Assembly (NCBI GenBank): GCA_013397695.1
Contig: VYZI01000002.1
Coordinates: forward strand, 6,428,885 to 6,492,884
Reading direction: 5' to 3'
DNA: 64,000 bases
DNA from: Centropus unirufus
Taxonomy: Eukaryota; Chordata; Aves; Cuculiformes; Centropidae
Positions within the stretch are counted from its first letter, which is position 1; the number at the start of each line of letters is the position of its first letter. The notes below the pieces were generated by a model, which saw only the letters and a program-made list of their open reading frames with translations, ran no database searches and was not told the origin of the DNA. Of the stretch, positions 1 to 13,432 are shown piece by piece. A program made the position numbers and the translations under genes.

Positions 1-3000
1 TTCCCTTTAACGGTTAGGAAATGAGAACCATGGCAATAGGCCAGTGGGTAATATACACTTGCTCTTGCTTGTTTAAATGATATTTTCTCTTTACTCTGTG
101 GCTCAGCAGTATCTGGAGACCGTTGTTCCTTAGGCTAATGCAATCTTTCTACACAAAAAGCTCTTGATCTGTTTCTTATCTACACTCTAGTCACTGTCAC
201 CAGTGCTTAATCTGTTTGGTGCTAAAATGCACAGAAAGCAAATACGTATCATTTCAATGTTGATGTATGCTTCTAGAATCTTGAGCTCAGCTTATTTTCA
301 TTCAGCAAGGTTTTCCCTGTCAGCAATACACATGCCCTCTTGTCCTTCACCCTACAGAGAGAGTGAGAAATGAAGAAAGGGAAAAAGTCTATGAAGCTTC
401 AAAAGCAAAAATATTTGGAACCACATTGCCTTTCAAACAAAGGTGAGATTTACCTTGCATCTGTGAGCACATACAGAATTGTTACACCTTCATTATTACA
501 CATTTTTACACAGATGAAAATGCACATTTATTCATTTCACTTGTGATGTGACATCTATTCACAATGGTGTTATCTAAAATCAGCAAAATTCCAACTGGTC
601 ACTGTTGGATGCTAAAACTTTTTCTCGAATACTAACAATGCAAGTCCATGCTGCCCAATAGCAGACAGAATTGGTTCAATTGATCACGTTCTCTTTTATT
701 CTTGAAATTTTATGAGGTGTTTATGTATGTTTGTTTAAAAATACACATCCACATAACTGATTATTTTTAGAGAAATAAAGGCTTGTTTGTTCTTATTACC
801 TTGAACTGGTATGACCGTGGACTGAATGTTTCTGAAAATCAGATTCACAGCAATCTTCCAAAATTGATTACACTTTGATTTATAGTACAACACTCTAAAA
901 TCTGGAATATCTCTTAGATCTAAGTCAAGTAAAATCAGAGATTTTTTAATGACTATTAAAAATAAAAATACTGTCTGAAGATACTTTCTATACAAAACCA
1001 AGTTTGCAAATATTTAAATTAATTTTCCCTGTAAAGCTCCAGAATCTCTTCACATCAGAGATCACAAAAAAAATAAAATAATGGAGCTGATGAATTTCCA
1101 CAACAGCTTTGCCATGCACAAAATATTCAATTACCAGATTACTGACAGAACAGAGAACTGTAAGTCATAATGTTGAAAAAATTCAGTTACTTGCCACAAG
1201 GCATATGTTGTATCCATCAGAACGAAAAGACTATATGAAGATAACAAAAGTAAAGCCCATAATTAACTGATCATGTGCTAAAAATTTTATTACTGAAAAA
1301 TTTAATTATAAGCTTTTATATAATAATTTCATAAAAGAAATCAGGATATTACAAGAAGATGATTTTAATACATTAATAGATCTTGGATCTTATATGCCCC
1401 TTTTTAGTTCAGATTATTGTTAATTATCAATATGAATAGTTCTAAGTACCTTCACATATAATATTTATCAATATTTGTTAATTTATCATTTTTGCAGTTA
1501 CCTTGCATTGATATTATAATTAATTTTTAAAATTAATACAAAAGTTCACATATGTAAAAACCCTGGCATTATACAGAGATAATTATTTATATAAAAAGTA
1601 AAGTTTCACATTACCCTTGGAGATAAAAAGGCCTTTACCAGTAGGAATGTTATCAGCCTCTAGTGACCAACTGTTTCCTCCTCAATAATTAAAGAAGCAA
1701 GTAAATGTACCCAAAATTTAGCCGTTTTAACCTCTACTATAATGCAGACTGTGCTGACTGGAGAGTAGTGAAAGATGCTGGCATTATGCCAGGGACATTT
1801 TTCTCAGTCTTAAATAAATACCATAGAATTATAATCAACATGTTGTGTGAGAATCCTGCTGAGCTATATTTCTTTTCATAATGAGTGTTCTTAAGCATTT
1901 GAAAGAGAAAGAAAAATCATAAATAATATTTATAAGGATGAAAAAAAACCCCATGAAGTACTCAGATATTTACCTTTGGAGGTTTGCTTTTGTAAACAAC
2001 TGTGGACAAAATCAGCTTTTGAGGTATAGTTATTAATTATGTCATTCTACTGAATCTTCAAGGGGTTTGAATCTGTTGTTTAGTAACTAATGCGTCCAGT
2101 TCCCAGAACTATTTTACTGACATTCCAGTTTACCAGAGTTTTCCATATAATATGACAGTCATTCGCAGCATTATTTCCCCAGGGAACAGGCATGTACGGA
2201 GTTTTGGGCTTATTCTCTGACTAGGATTCTAATGGAGTTATGCCCAGATGGGCTTTCCATTTACAATTGCTCTGGATCCCAGTGTTGTGGCTGCAGGATG
2301 GTTTGCAGATTTAAGTCTATTATTGTGAGAATATGCCTTTATTTTCAAAATATGTCCCTTTTGTATTATTTTTAAGAGGTTATTGAATATGCAGAGCAAC
2401 TCAAAATGAGGCTAATTAACTAGCTGGGCTTGAAGGTTTATCACCAGGAGGTTCATTAACACCTCTGTTTCAGTATTACGTCCAGTTCCATAGTATTCTT
2501 GTAACTACAAAAATATGCAGCCCTTTTGAGGCTTGATTTCTCAAAATAGCTCAGCACGAGTGCTGTTAAATGACCTCAGCAAGCATGTAGTTCCGATTTT
2601 TAAAGAAATGTATAGGTCTTGAGGTACTGAGCTTCATTCTTCTTGGCAGAGATGGCAATTACCCGAGTGTTTCAGAAATTTCTTTCAATAATTGGGTAGC
2701 AAAACACCTAAATATCTCCTTGCTTAAGTAAATAAGTTATTATACTCCCATGAGCTACTAAAAATACCTGAAAATCAAAGACAAAAGAAACATTAACACT
2801 TGGACAGGCTGTGAATTAGGGTAGCCTGTGCAAGTCCAAGGGCTATACTGCCAGGATACTTGACAGGAGAGATCTGAGCTTGGTGGCTGTACTTGTATCT
2901 AAATACGTCTGTTCCATTTCTCCAGCTCATGGACCACTGTTCTTCCTGGGCCAGGTAGTTCATCACCTCAATTCAGGAGACACCAAGGTGTCAGTAAGAT

Positions 3001-3565
3001 TTGGCTCAGTGAGACTTGCCCTTGTCAATTCAGTTATTGCTTTGGGGACTTGGTATTTAAACGCTCATTAGGAAGATTTTACATGTTACCTTTCTCTCTG
3101 CTTCAGATCCATTAAAAAATTACAGTACAGTTTGCGATATAGTTCACTAAGTTAATTATCACTTGTGAAAACTCCCTTCTGCCGCCCACCACTTTTTTCT
3201 ACAGATATCAAAATATGTCATTTTTCTCTACTGGCAATAGCCATGCCAAGGTCCTAAATTACTAACATCTGAAATGTTTTGTCATCTTGGGTGTCTTCCT
3301 GAGTTTATTTTAGTCAATTTGGTATTGCCAGAATTCTGTTAGAATCCATTGAGCCACTGCTTCAGGATGCCATGTTTCCCAGATTCATATAGTGATGGTT
3401 GGTAACTGAGAACAAAGGTTGCTGGAATCAGCAGAAAGAATCCAAACCCTGTGAGAAAATGCATATCCAAAAAATGGCATCGTACCAAAGGCACATCATT
3501 AATTTGTTAGAAGTGGGGTCAACATGCATCATCACGCAGGCCAAGACTGCTGTTTAACGTTTATC
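1..3565. other. Unique AT-rich non-coding DNA
   Basis: No open frame here has a recognisable domain; the longest are about 90 codons and look like chance. The part around 1260-1600 is extremely A+T rich, with many TTTAAT and ATAATT runs, as in matrix-attachment-like or simply neutral AT-rich DNA. I see no repeat family that I can name in this stretch. Confidence 0.6.
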
Positions 3566-3666
3566 TAGAATGGTCATAGGATGGTCTGGGTTGGAAGTGA
3601 CCTTAATGATCATTTAGTTCCAACCCACTGCCATGGGCAGGGACACCTCCCACTGGATCACTAGAT
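3566..3666 (-). mobile_element. CR1 LINE 3' end fragment
   Basis: About 100 bp matching the avian CR1 3' untranslated end read on the minus strand. On the plus strand it runs from a degraded tail (AGAATGGTCATAGGATGG), through GGTTGGAAGTGACCTTAATG and GTTCCAACCCACTGCCATGG, to GGACACCTCCCACTGGATCA. This order and wording are typical of CR1 3' ends. The copy is truncated at its 5' side, as most CR1 insertions are, and has no coding part. It keeps the CTGCCATGGGCAG hairpin segment that two other copies in this window lack. Confidence 0.9.
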
Positions 3667-5280
3667 TATCTTAGTAATAAAGGAGAAAAGTTCTAGCTAG
3701 GAAAATAAATAATTGAAAGTTTTGTGCTGAGAGTGGAGGATTCCTACATATCTAAGCTATCTAAAGGTTTTTCCCTGAATAAACAAGTTAGAAATTATCA
3801 GAAAAGACACTGTGTGAAAATTTCAATGACAGCAGGCTATGAGAAGTAATGTAACAATTTATTCCAGTCATCACCTGTCCTTTTTCTTCTCTTTGGGTGA
3901 CACTGCATTTTATCAGTAATAGACACTGTAATGGACACACTGCAGAGGTGGTAAAGGAAGATCTCCTTCCCAGAAACATGACAATATAAATGTGCCTATG
4001 TGCTATGTCTCGGACCCTCTCTGCTGACCAACATGGTGGCAACAGCACCAGCCACATGACGCAGTCGAGGCTGGCCCCCTGGTTGTGGGGTAGTATGTTT
4101 TGAATGATATACAGTATATATATCATGTTCTTTAGACCTCATGGATGTAGAGGAGCAGCAGCTTCATTTATGGGCACAAAATCTGGTGTTTTGCTATCAG
4201 ATTTATTCACCTTTGCTATTCTTTCCTAAACTTTGAAGTTTCAGCTCTTTGAATGTTATGTTTTGCAAGTAATTTGCTGGAATTATGAGGACAGTCTGAA
4301 GAGCAAAACAGTATTAAATGTGAAAAAAGGGGTATAAACTAAACTTTACTTTCTTCCAAAATAAACACCTTGAAATTTGGATCACTTGTTATGATCCATA
4401 TAGCTGAGATCTATGCCTGACTTTCCTAGAGCTGTTGGATTTTCATCAAGTAAAGATTTGGAGCAGAAAGATTTTATCTTTTGTTTTAACATCCAGGTTA
4501 TTTATTTCACTTTTCATGTGATCAGACACCTCAATTCTATTGACTTAGTTTTTCTTTCTGTATACTTAAATTATGTTGTGTCCCACAAGAATTATCATTA
4601 CTTCTCTCTTTTTTTTTTTTCACAAATTCCTAGAGGCTGTCTTCTGTTTGCAGTGGAAATTTACATGTTTTTTCTGCTAATTTTACTCTCAATTTTATTG
4701 ATATTGAAATCAAACTGTAGGGCATATGTGTGTTGGACATGTCTGATCTCTTTTTAAGTGTAGTTTCAGCATTTTAGCCACATAACCCTAACCATGGCAT
4801 TTACAAATGCAGGCTACTTATCACATAGATGGGTTTACAATGATTACATGTTTACTAGTCCTTCCATCATTTCATAAACTAACATTTATGTCATCAATTC
4901 ACATGATGCAGTCCCACATGAATTAGTTTAACTGAGCTAAATTATAATTAATGTTTCTCTCCATCCCCATGTTTACTACCTTAACCAGCTGGGAATTCTG
5001 CTTGTACTTTATGTTCCAGAGAAAACAGAGATTATCACTATCTGAGCTATTTCCTTATTTCATGTATTTGCCTTCAGAAATGATTCATTCATAAATCTGA
5101 ATATCAGATTCCCTTTTGTTTTTTAAATGCTCTGAGAGCTATGAATAAGGGTATTTTTAGTGTCTTTTGACCTCAATGATGTACGCACATATTTCCACTT
5201 TTGTGGATGCCTCTAAAATTACTGGTCTTATGCAAGTGGCTCTATACCTCTGTAGATTGCATAGTTGTCATGGTATATTT
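3667..5280. other. Unique non-coding DNA with a T12 run
   Basis: A 112-codon minus-strand open frame (3788-4126) and a 114-codon plus-strand one (4413-4757) show no domain, signal peptide pattern or splice context that I can support, and I treat them as chance. There is a run of 12 T at 4609-4620. Nothing else is recognised. Confidence 0.5.
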
Positions 5281-5350
5281 GATCTCTCAGGTCATCTGGT
5301 CCAAGCCCTTGCTCAAAGTACGTTGCAGTTAGACCAGGTTGCCTAGAACC
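5281..5350 (-). mobile_element. Old CR1-like 3' end remnant
   Basis: On the plus strand the order GGTCATCTGGTCCAAGCCC, TTGCTCAAAG, then AGACCAGGTTGCCTAGAACC resembles the CR1 3' region seen in reverse, where similar wording reads 'ATCATCTAGTCCAACCCC... GCTCAAGCAGG... AGAGCAGGTTGC'. Divergence is high and the tail repeats are gone, which suggests an older CR1 lineage than the copy at 46171. The limits are approximate. Confidence 0.6.
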
Positions 5351-8211
5351 ATATACAGAAGAGTTTTAGATGTCTGTAAGGGCAGAGAACATCTCTCTGG
5401 ACAAAGTACTCCCTGATTTGCTTTGCTTTTTGGGAGACAGCTTTTTTCCTTGCAGAATTGTCCTTCATGTAATTTACATCGGTTGCTTTGCATCCTTCCA
5501 CTCTCTCTGAGGAGAGCTTGGCTTTGTCTTTTCTGTGATCACCCATGAAGCAGAGAGTTTCCCATGAGGTTCCCCCCTTCAGTTCCCATTTCTCTGGACT
5601 AAGCAAACCCACCTTCAGCTTCTCCATGTATATCGTATGCCCCAGCCCATGCCCATTTTGGTACCCCTACACATCCTGGAAAAAATGCTTTTCATGCGTT
5701 ATAGTAGCAATTATTTAATAAATCCTAAAAATATGTGGAATTTTGTCAGCCTGGTAGGGAGATTACAGAAAAATGGCATGGAAGGTTGAATGATTTTTTT
5801 TCTTCACCTTTCCTTTCCAAATGCAAATGTACCAGTCAGTATATGATCCAGTGAGAATCTCCATAACAGATGCTCTATTTTGGGGAAGTAATTCTTTTTT
5901 TTATGATGACCTGTAATCCAAGGATTCTGGCAAATGTAAAATGTGCAAATTTCAACATTTTTTTAGGAAGTATCTTACCATTCTAGGTGACAAATTATTT
6001 TCTTTCTAATCTACTAACCATAGTGTGTGTGAAAGCTTTACTAAACCCCAAATATATAAAAATTCAGCACATCAGGATCAATACATCCTTATGGATATAT
6101 CCTATGTATTTCATGGAAGATTGTTTAGCTTTCATATACCTTTAAATTTTTTTCCTTCATTTGACTGTGAATATCATGAATAATTTAGGAGTCATGATGG
6201 CATTTTGTCTTCTCATGTTCTTGCTTAGGCAGCATTACCTTGTAGGTGCAGTGCTACCTTTAGGACCAAACCTTTAGGAGCACCTCTTCCCCCTCCTTCA
6301 CTGACCTTGGTACCTGCAGGTTTTCTTGCATATTCTCACTCCTCTCTTCTAGCTGTTATTGCCCAGCAGTTTTTCTCCCTTCTTAAATGCATTATCACAG
6401 AGGTGCTACCACTGTTGCTGATGGGTTCTGCCTTGGTCAGTGGGGGGTTATCAGATATGGAAGCAAATTCTGGCATCTTCTCACATAAGCCACCTCTCTA
6501 GACCCCCCTGCTACCAAAACCTTGTCATGCAAACACAAAACATGGGGGAAATGTAAATTTTATGGGAATATTTGGCCTACTGAAAGGAAGACTATGGGGT
6601 GATGTGGTTCTGTATGTAAAAGCTGCCACAGAGAAGTGGTTTTTCTGTGCTCTGTCTTCCCAGGGGCTGAAACAAGATGAATCTCAAGGAAGAAAATTTC
6701 ATATTGGGTGTTAGAATTTGCCAAGGCCTGGTAAATACTAGAATAGATTGTGCAGGGAAAAGTATGAAAATTCACCACTAGAAAAGTTTAAGAGCAGACT
6801 GGACAAACTGATCAGGTATGTTAATTCTGGCTGGGATTATGGGCATTTTCTAAATGTCGAAGATTACTTTCATCCCCATGATTCTGTCATAAGGGATGAT
6901 GTAACATTACTTTCTTTGAGATTTCATGCATGCAGGCAAGATTTACCTTAATAGTTAAAAGAATAAGGACAGCAAAAGAATACTTATAGCTTCAGTGTCT
7001 TTATACATTTTTTTCAGGTCACATCAGATACTGAAAGTATCAATTTATTCCAGTTAACATTTACAGTAGAACTTAGTTTATAGATGTTAAAAGCCCAATA
7101 ATTAACCTTACTGGCTCAGGTGAAAATAAAATAAGAAGATTTCTAAAAAAGAAATTAATATTAATAGAATATTATGTACAAGATCCAAGTAAAAACATGA
7201 GCACTGTTTAGCCTGCTAATTGATTTGACTGCCTTGGAGTAGGATATTTTTTTTTCTAAGGTTCTTCCACCTATGCTAACTTTTATGATAAATCTTGACA
7301 ATGGTAATTATAGGATAATTTACAATTCACTTAAGAAAATCATTTAAGTGGGATCAATATAAGTATAATCAATTCAGAAGTTCAGGTAATTACTTAATAT
7401 GCCACTAAGTTGAATAAGGATCTGTCTTGATTTGGACATTTTGTCAATTAAAACTTAGCCCAAGTACTATTAAGTAAAAGTTAAAGCACTGGTTTTAATG
7501 TTTCTGTCAGATGCGCTAAGTAAAAGGACTGAGTTCACCTCCACTTTAAGCGTTCATAAACTTTAATGACTCAGGAGTGGGGAGACCATGAGTCACACAG
7601 TCTTTGGACTGAGGGAAGAGTGGAAGTGGAAATGCCATCTGTTATTGTATGGTGCTTTATTTTTCAGTGGAGCAGGAGACCTTCCTGGCCCACAGAACTG
7701 CCATTTAATCTGCACCTCATTGAACCAACAAGAATGAAGCCAGCCAAAAATCACTAAAGCATGTTTGTATCAGAAGAAAGGACTAAAATCTCCTTCCAAT
7801 ATTTGAGTGAAAGCCTAAAACTACCAGTAAGAAACAGTTTGTCTATTGCCATGGCAATACAATGTGTTTCCCACCTCTGTGCTGTCATATTCCATTATGG
7901 TAGCGATGTCACAAACATAGCTGTATTTTGCAAGCAAAAGAGAAAAAGGAGTGAAAGAAAAAGCTCTGCTGTTCACATTCTTTGGTGCTTAAGCGATTTG
8001 CAGAAACTAGGCATCATATAATCGGTTTAATTTTGTTAATAGACTCTAAAGCCATTATATCTAAAAATTCAATAGATGTAAAAATAAAAATGTTAATGAG
8101 GAGCAGGACATCTTGCTCAATCCACTTAAAAAGAAACTAAGAAAATACTCAGATTTCTCTTGGCTCCTGTGTCCTATTTGTAGTACTAGTTACTTCGAAA
8201 AGTCTCAAAAG
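5351..8211. other. Unique non-coding DNA
   Basis: No recognisable gene or repeat. At about 6750-6860 a phrase like GTTTAAGAGCAGACTGGAC faintly recalls the wording near the CR1 coding end, but it is too short and diverged to call. Short open frames (60-90 codons) at 6307-6501, 7566-7757 and 7761-8021 have no identifiable features. Confidence 0.5.
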
Positions 8212-8260
8212 CACAGATGTTAGAGGTGGAAAAAACTTATGAGGTCACCTAAAGCATTAC
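8212..8260 (-). mobile_element. Possible ancient CR1 3' end trace
   Basis: The plus-strand phrase GATGTTAGAGGTGGAAAAAA followed by CTTATGAGGTCACCTAAAGC resembles the start of a reversed old CR1 3' end ('TTAGAGATGGAAAAGACCTATGAGGTCATCTAGTCC'). Only about 50 bases are alignable by eye. It could be coincidental. Confidence 0.4.
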
Positions 8261-8912
8261 CTCATCAGCAAAATGAAGTTTTGAGTTGTCAAGTCATTTT
8301 TACTGTTAGCTTTGTTCCACAGCTTAGACTTGTAGTTAATCTCTGGAAAGATGTTCCTTTCCCTGAAGTTGCTATAGGGAACACAATGTCCCTAAAGCCA
8401 AGGTTTAGTTGATCTACATATTATAAAAAAGATTTTTCTACTTTCAGTAAATGTTCTTGAATAAAGATTCATCTTTTCCCCAGTTAGATTTTTTGGGAAT
8501 TTTTTAGTGTTTTACAGAGAAATTATATATATAAAGAAACTTTAATAACATCATAACTTTCAGTTTTGTGAATAATAATTGAGCTTACTCGTGTAGATTA
8601 ATGCAAATTCACTAATTCCAGTGAATATATTAGCAGTCACTGGAGATTTGCTTCTTCATATTTGTCCTTAATAAGGAAAGCTGTACACTTTTGTCCATCT
8701 GCAGCACTGGAATATGCTGGAAACTGCCTGCTTGCTGAAAGCATTAAATCACTGTGGATTGTTTTGTTTGTTTGTTTGTGTTTGAAGTTTTTTTGTGGGC
8801 TTCAGGCACCTTTCAAGTTTCTAACTCAGCAGAATCTGTATTAGGTGCTAACTAAGGAGGTGATATTTCTTCTCCTCTTCTCATCCTTAACGAGTATCTC
8901 CTTCCCCAATAT

Positions 8913-8980
8913 TTTAGTTCCCTGTGTGAAAAATGCAGATAATGGTAATCCTTCATCCTTTGTAAAGCATCTTGGACTGT
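8913..8980 (+). repeat. MIR-like ancient SINE remnant
   Basis: The order TTAGTTCCCTGTGTGAAAAA, TGCAGATAATGGTAATCC, then TTTGTAAAGCATCTTGGAC follows the conserved core and 3' part of MIR ('CAGTTTCCTCATCTGTAAAATGGGGATAATAAT ... TGTAAAGCGCTTAG'), in the forward direction. Such copies are old in amniotes and strongly diverged, so the limits are approximate. Confidence 0.55.
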
Positions 8981-9975
8981 AGGACAAGGACTTGGCTCCC
9001 CCCCGCTAATTTTTCAGCATTTGCAAAGCCCATCTATTTTCTCCTTTGAGGAGGCATGGCCTAAGGTCATGAGCAGCAAAAGTACCATTGCAATTCTCAA
9101 TATGGTGGTGCAAGTAATAAAAATTATGATTGCTTTAGAAATAATCGTACTGACCTCTAAGAGGGCTGCCAGAATCTGTGCTGGGCACTGGCAGAATTTG
9201 CATTTTCAATGAATGTATTCAAGGAATGACATTACAATAATATTACATTTCCTCCCTACCAACAGCCTAAATATAAAATAATTATACATTAAAGAAAAAG
9301 TAATATGTCTCATCATCAATAAAATCATACAATTACATTTTGCACTTGAAATAACTGTCTTCTTTTACTGTAGTTTCCAAGAATATTCTGGCTCTTGTCT
9401 CTAAAAACAATTGTTTTTTCTTATCTCGCTAATGTTTCTGTGGGAGGTCCTTAGGGCCGAGAAAGATATTGATGTTATTTGATAAGCCTCTTTGAATAAA
9501 CAGCAGTGATTCTTTGCTCCATGAGTATTTACAATTCTATTTGATTTTTTTTTTTTAGTAGGAAAACTATTTCTTCTTTGTCTAAGTCAAACAAATCTGA
9601 TACTCCAAACTTTTAATGGTTTATTTGGATATCAGAAAAGACAGAGGAAGAATTTAACAATCACTTGGATGCCCCTTTCCTTTTCCCCTGTTTCTCTCTG
9701 AAGACTTCCTGCCATACTGGACTGACTTTCTGTGAAAAGCATTTGAGAGGGTACTGTGGATTGAAATGGAGCCACGTAGCCTACTATGGGTCTTCTCTTT
9801 GTGGTAGTGCAATGTTAGGGAGAGAATGCTAGAATGCTATAGAAATTGCTGTCTGAGCCTTTTCTGCTTTAGATATTCCTTCCCTGCAAAGCAGAGCCAT
9901 GCAGCAATGTTGCAGAGGGAGGAAGGATGGTGCATCAAGAAGCATACATGAAAGCTTGAAATAGATTCTCCCTCT

Positions 9976-9993
9976 CCACCACCACCACCACCA
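9976..9993. repeat. (CCA)6 microsatellite
   Basis: Six uninterrupted CCA units, followed by an interrupted CATCACCCC extension. It is a simple trinucleotide repeat with no coding context. Confidence 0.9.
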
Positions 9994-10481
9994 TCACCCC
10001 TCCTGCAAATCTGTCTTATTGTGTCCTTTAGAGGACTGGAGAAGTGGTTACAGATGGAGAGGGCTCTCCACATACCCTGTGGCAGGCAGTATTAAGGGAA
10101 ACTTAAGGAAGATGGTGTTGCCCTTTAGCTTTCTAGTGGTTCAGGCAAACCCAACGTGATGGCAGAAAAGTAGTGGAATGGCCTGAAGTTCTAGGGAGAT
10201 TCTTGTCCTGCAATTTTGCAAAATCCCTAAAAGACATCCTCTGAACAAGCCACACTGTAAGAATAATAGTAAGCTCGCGGAGTACTTCTTTTCTGAGGTC
10301 TAGACTCATGCTTTTTTTGTGAGTTCAGTGCTTTTGATTATACATTATTATTATTTGGCTCAAAACTTGGTGGAAAACAGAAAAGGACTACTTACTATAA
10401 ATAACTATCATTTTCCATGCAGCCTAGGGTTTTTGTTTTCATTTGTTCTTAGCTCTGCTATTCATTATGTTACTTGCTGCG

Positions 10482-10494
10482 CCCCCCCCCCCCC
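10482..10494. repeat. C13 homopolymer
   Basis: Thirteen consecutive C after TGCTGCG. It is a likely length-polymorphic and error-prone site in sequencing, and it sits inside a meaningless open frame. Confidence 0.95.
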
Positions 10495-12498
10495 AGTGAT
10501 CTCTCTGAGACCATTTTTTCAGTATGTGGTCCATAAAGGATGTAAGAAAATGGTATGTAAAATATTTGTCGTTAGAAAAAAATCCTCAAATCCACAAGCA
10601 CATCTTATATGCAAAACAGTGCAGAGGAATAAAATAATTGCCTCCTTAACTTTCATAAAGCAAACTTTATGTTTTCTTATGCTGAAACTCTCTTAAAACA
10701 TAGCTTTCCTTTATGGAGGGTAAAGCAAGAAACAAGAACTTGCTTGGCTTTAACACAAAAGAATTTTTTTCTTGGAGATCTATTATTGGATATAAGCATA
10801 TGGAATCTCAGCATCTCTCATATTTCTGTAGAAAACTGTCAGGCACAAGTTGTTAGAACAAAATAACAGATTTGGGGACTGAGAAGTTTTGCTTCTGCCT
10901 CCTGATGATGTGTTTGTTTTCTATGGAATTCCTTGAAAAGAAAAACTCTTTCATGCACAGAGTCCTAATTTGCATCATAACATACCCACACGTAGTGGAG
11001 ATTTTTAGCCTTTTGGTATTTAACATGACTTTTCACCTAGCCAAAATCAATTTATCCGTCTGATCTTATGCATGCTTTCTTAAATCCACCAGCCATTTAT
11101 TGAGTCTGACATCCTAGCTGTACTGAATTGTGCCCCATGGAGGCCTTATTCAGTTTAGCTTACAGTCTCAGTGGAGAGCCAGCAATATTTATTTTGAGGT
11201 GTGAACCATGGGATAATCATTTACACTGAGAGATTCTGACATAACTAATTTATATCTTGTGATAGAAATTACCACCTTTAAGCAAGGTGTCCACACAGAA
11301 AAAAAAAATCCCTCTTTCCAAGAACCTAACAATTTTGTAACAAATTTCATAGGACCAGTTACAAGGAAACGGAAAAAAGCATGAATTGCCATTGATTATA
11401 CTTGGCTTCACCCCAGATCTAGTGCTTAAAATTTGGACTAAGTTTCTGTACATGCATGTGTCTATGCGCACATATGAAAAACATTGTGAAGTATTTCTTA
11501 TCTTTTTAGTGTTTCCTAGAATTTGTCATGCTTTCCAAACTATTTGATACCTGATGTAATGATGTAATGTGACAGTAGACAGCAGAGATGTTCTTTCATA
11601 TTAAGAAAAGTATTATTTGTGACAATTAAATAGTTGACCAAGTATCTCTCAGAAGCAGGTATACATCAGGGCAAATATCGTGTCAAGAATGTACAGTTTG
11701 AATTAACAAAAGCTTAGAAACAATTGAGATAAAAGAAAAAAATGAGACTGATGAAAATTAATTTATTACGTCTCTAGAATACACTTTCTATTTTTCAGAT
11801 TTAATTTTACATTATCCAGAAGAATGGAAAAATACGTAGCCATATTTGTGAAGACTGTGAACACTAAACTACTAGACCTAAAATAAAATATGTTCATATG
11901 GAAGATTTTGATTTATTTAGCTATACAGAGAAGATAAAACTCAGATCACTCCTCAGCTTCTCTTCTAAAAAGTGGTTCCTCTTTTATCCCTCAATGCAGC
12001 CATTTTTAAAAAAGACATTTTTATTGGTGAAATTAGTGTTTTCTAAATGTTATTTTAAAAGTTGGACGTCAACACTTTAAGTAAATTTTTAATGAAGCTT
12101 CAAGGAATTGTTGCTTTGGTTTCTGCTAGCCCTTTTGAGTAAGATTCCTATCTCCTTTCCTCAACAATTCACATTATTTTTTTCCAGAAAAACAATTATT
12201 CAATGGAAGAAAGATAAAGTTACTTAATTTTTTCTCTACATGGGGTCATAGTTTTAAAAATAATTGCTATAGAGTGAATTGATTTGAACATGAAGCTATC
12301 GCAAGCCCATTTAGAAATGTGGATTTTAAATAATTGGTCTTGACACCTGCAGTCATTTGAGCTTATTGATCCTCTATCAGATGGGATGTTTTTGCTGACA
12401 CTCCACATATTAATAACCTCTGATATGGAAGGAAGCTAGAAAAAACAACACTTCAAAAATAGTCTAAACTTTTCTCCATACATTTTTTGCTCTCTCCC

Positions 12499-12539
12499 TT
12501 TTTTTTTTTTAAAAAAAAAAGGATTGCCTTTTTTTTTTT
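12499..12539. repeat. T12/A10 fold-back followed by T11
   Basis: Twelve T (12499-12510) are followed directly by ten A (12511-12520), giving a self-complementary block. After GGATTGCC comes an 11-base T run (12529-12539). It is low-complexity sequence with a perfect A/T fold-back and no retrogene visible beside it. Confidence 0.9.
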
Positions 12540-13389
12540 GAAGAATATGGTAAGACCGGCCCAGATAGAGTACTGAGTAGTCAAGTAATTTATGGTTGGC
12601 TGCTGAGTTACAGAATTATTCCAAGGAGCGATTTATGTTCATCTTTACTGCAGCAGCACATTTCTGTTACACATCATTCTGTCTTAAGCTTAACATCTGA
12701 TGACAACTGGCAATAAGACAATTAAGAAACTGCTCCTGCTGACCTGAATTATAAATACTCTATTAAATGCAAACTCCCTTAAATTCACTGTTGAACTGCG
12801 TTGTTGTTGCAGTTTGCACTCAAAGCCAGGAAATGTCAAAGTTAAAACTGGCCTTTACTCTGTCCTGTGTATGCATTACAATGGAGCCTTTAATTACAGG
12901 ATTTCAACAATTTCTCAGAAAATACAGTGAATAAACTTCCCATACATTCCGATTTTAACTATAAACACAAAGCTTATTCTAGTATATTTTTTGGGTCGTT
13001 TTCTTTACAAATTAAGTAGTCATGACACTTCAGACAATTTTCCCTAAATAATGTCTTAAAATAACTTCAGTAAAAGAGAAAAAGTATGTTCAAAATAAAT
13101 ATTCATACTAAACAGAAATACAAATATGAAAAAGATCTTGTCAGAGTAATTGCTCCTTCTGTAATTAAAGTTTTAGGCAGCTTGTATTTCTTTTCTGACA
13201 AACATGCTTAGGAATGGGACAAAATTGTGTTTTCTTGAAATGTGTCTATAGAAAAAGGTAACAAAAGCTTGATTTTTTTAGCATTGTTGCTGCTAATTAG
13301 TGCAATTACTGCATCTCCTAATCTCTGAATTATTTACATCTTAGTATTCAGAATATGCATTTAAAAAAATCAGGGCTACTTCATTTTTT

Positions 13390-13432
13390 TGAGATGGGGA
13401 ATTAAACCACAAAGAGATAAGTACCTAAAAGT
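13390..13432 (-). repeat. MIR-like ancient SINE remnant, reversed
   Basis: TTGAGATGGGGAATTAAACC and ACAAAGAGATAAGTACC match the complement of the MIR segment just before its core ('TGAGGAAACTGAGGCACAGAGAGGTTAAGTAACTT'). Only about 43 bases are alignable, so this is a likely but short call. Confidence 0.5.

Larger units (their letters stand above)
8981..13389. other. Unique non-coding DNA with simple repeats
   Basis: No gene is recognised. The stretch holds a (CCA)6 array, a C13 run and a T12/A10 block, listed separately. A 125-codon open frame at 10319-10696 spans the C13 run, encodes a proline run there, and shows no domain. The block at about 12545-12910 has more balanced composition and no repeat signature; it is discussed as a possible conserved element. 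Confidence 0.5.

Noticed and set aside
3788..4126. 112-codon minus-strand open frame
   Set aside because: No recognisable motif or homology by eye, and an unremarkable composition. Chance frames of this size are expected in 64 kb searched on six frames.
6748..6870. Phrase resembling the CR1 coding end (AAGAGCAGACTGGAC)
   Set aside because: The match is under 30 bases and the flanks do not follow CR1, so it is not supported.
10319..10696. 125-codon open frame, the longest in the window
   Set aside because: It crosses a C13 homopolymer, has no domain and no start or splice context, and its composition follows the local AT-rich DNA. It is most likely a chance frame.
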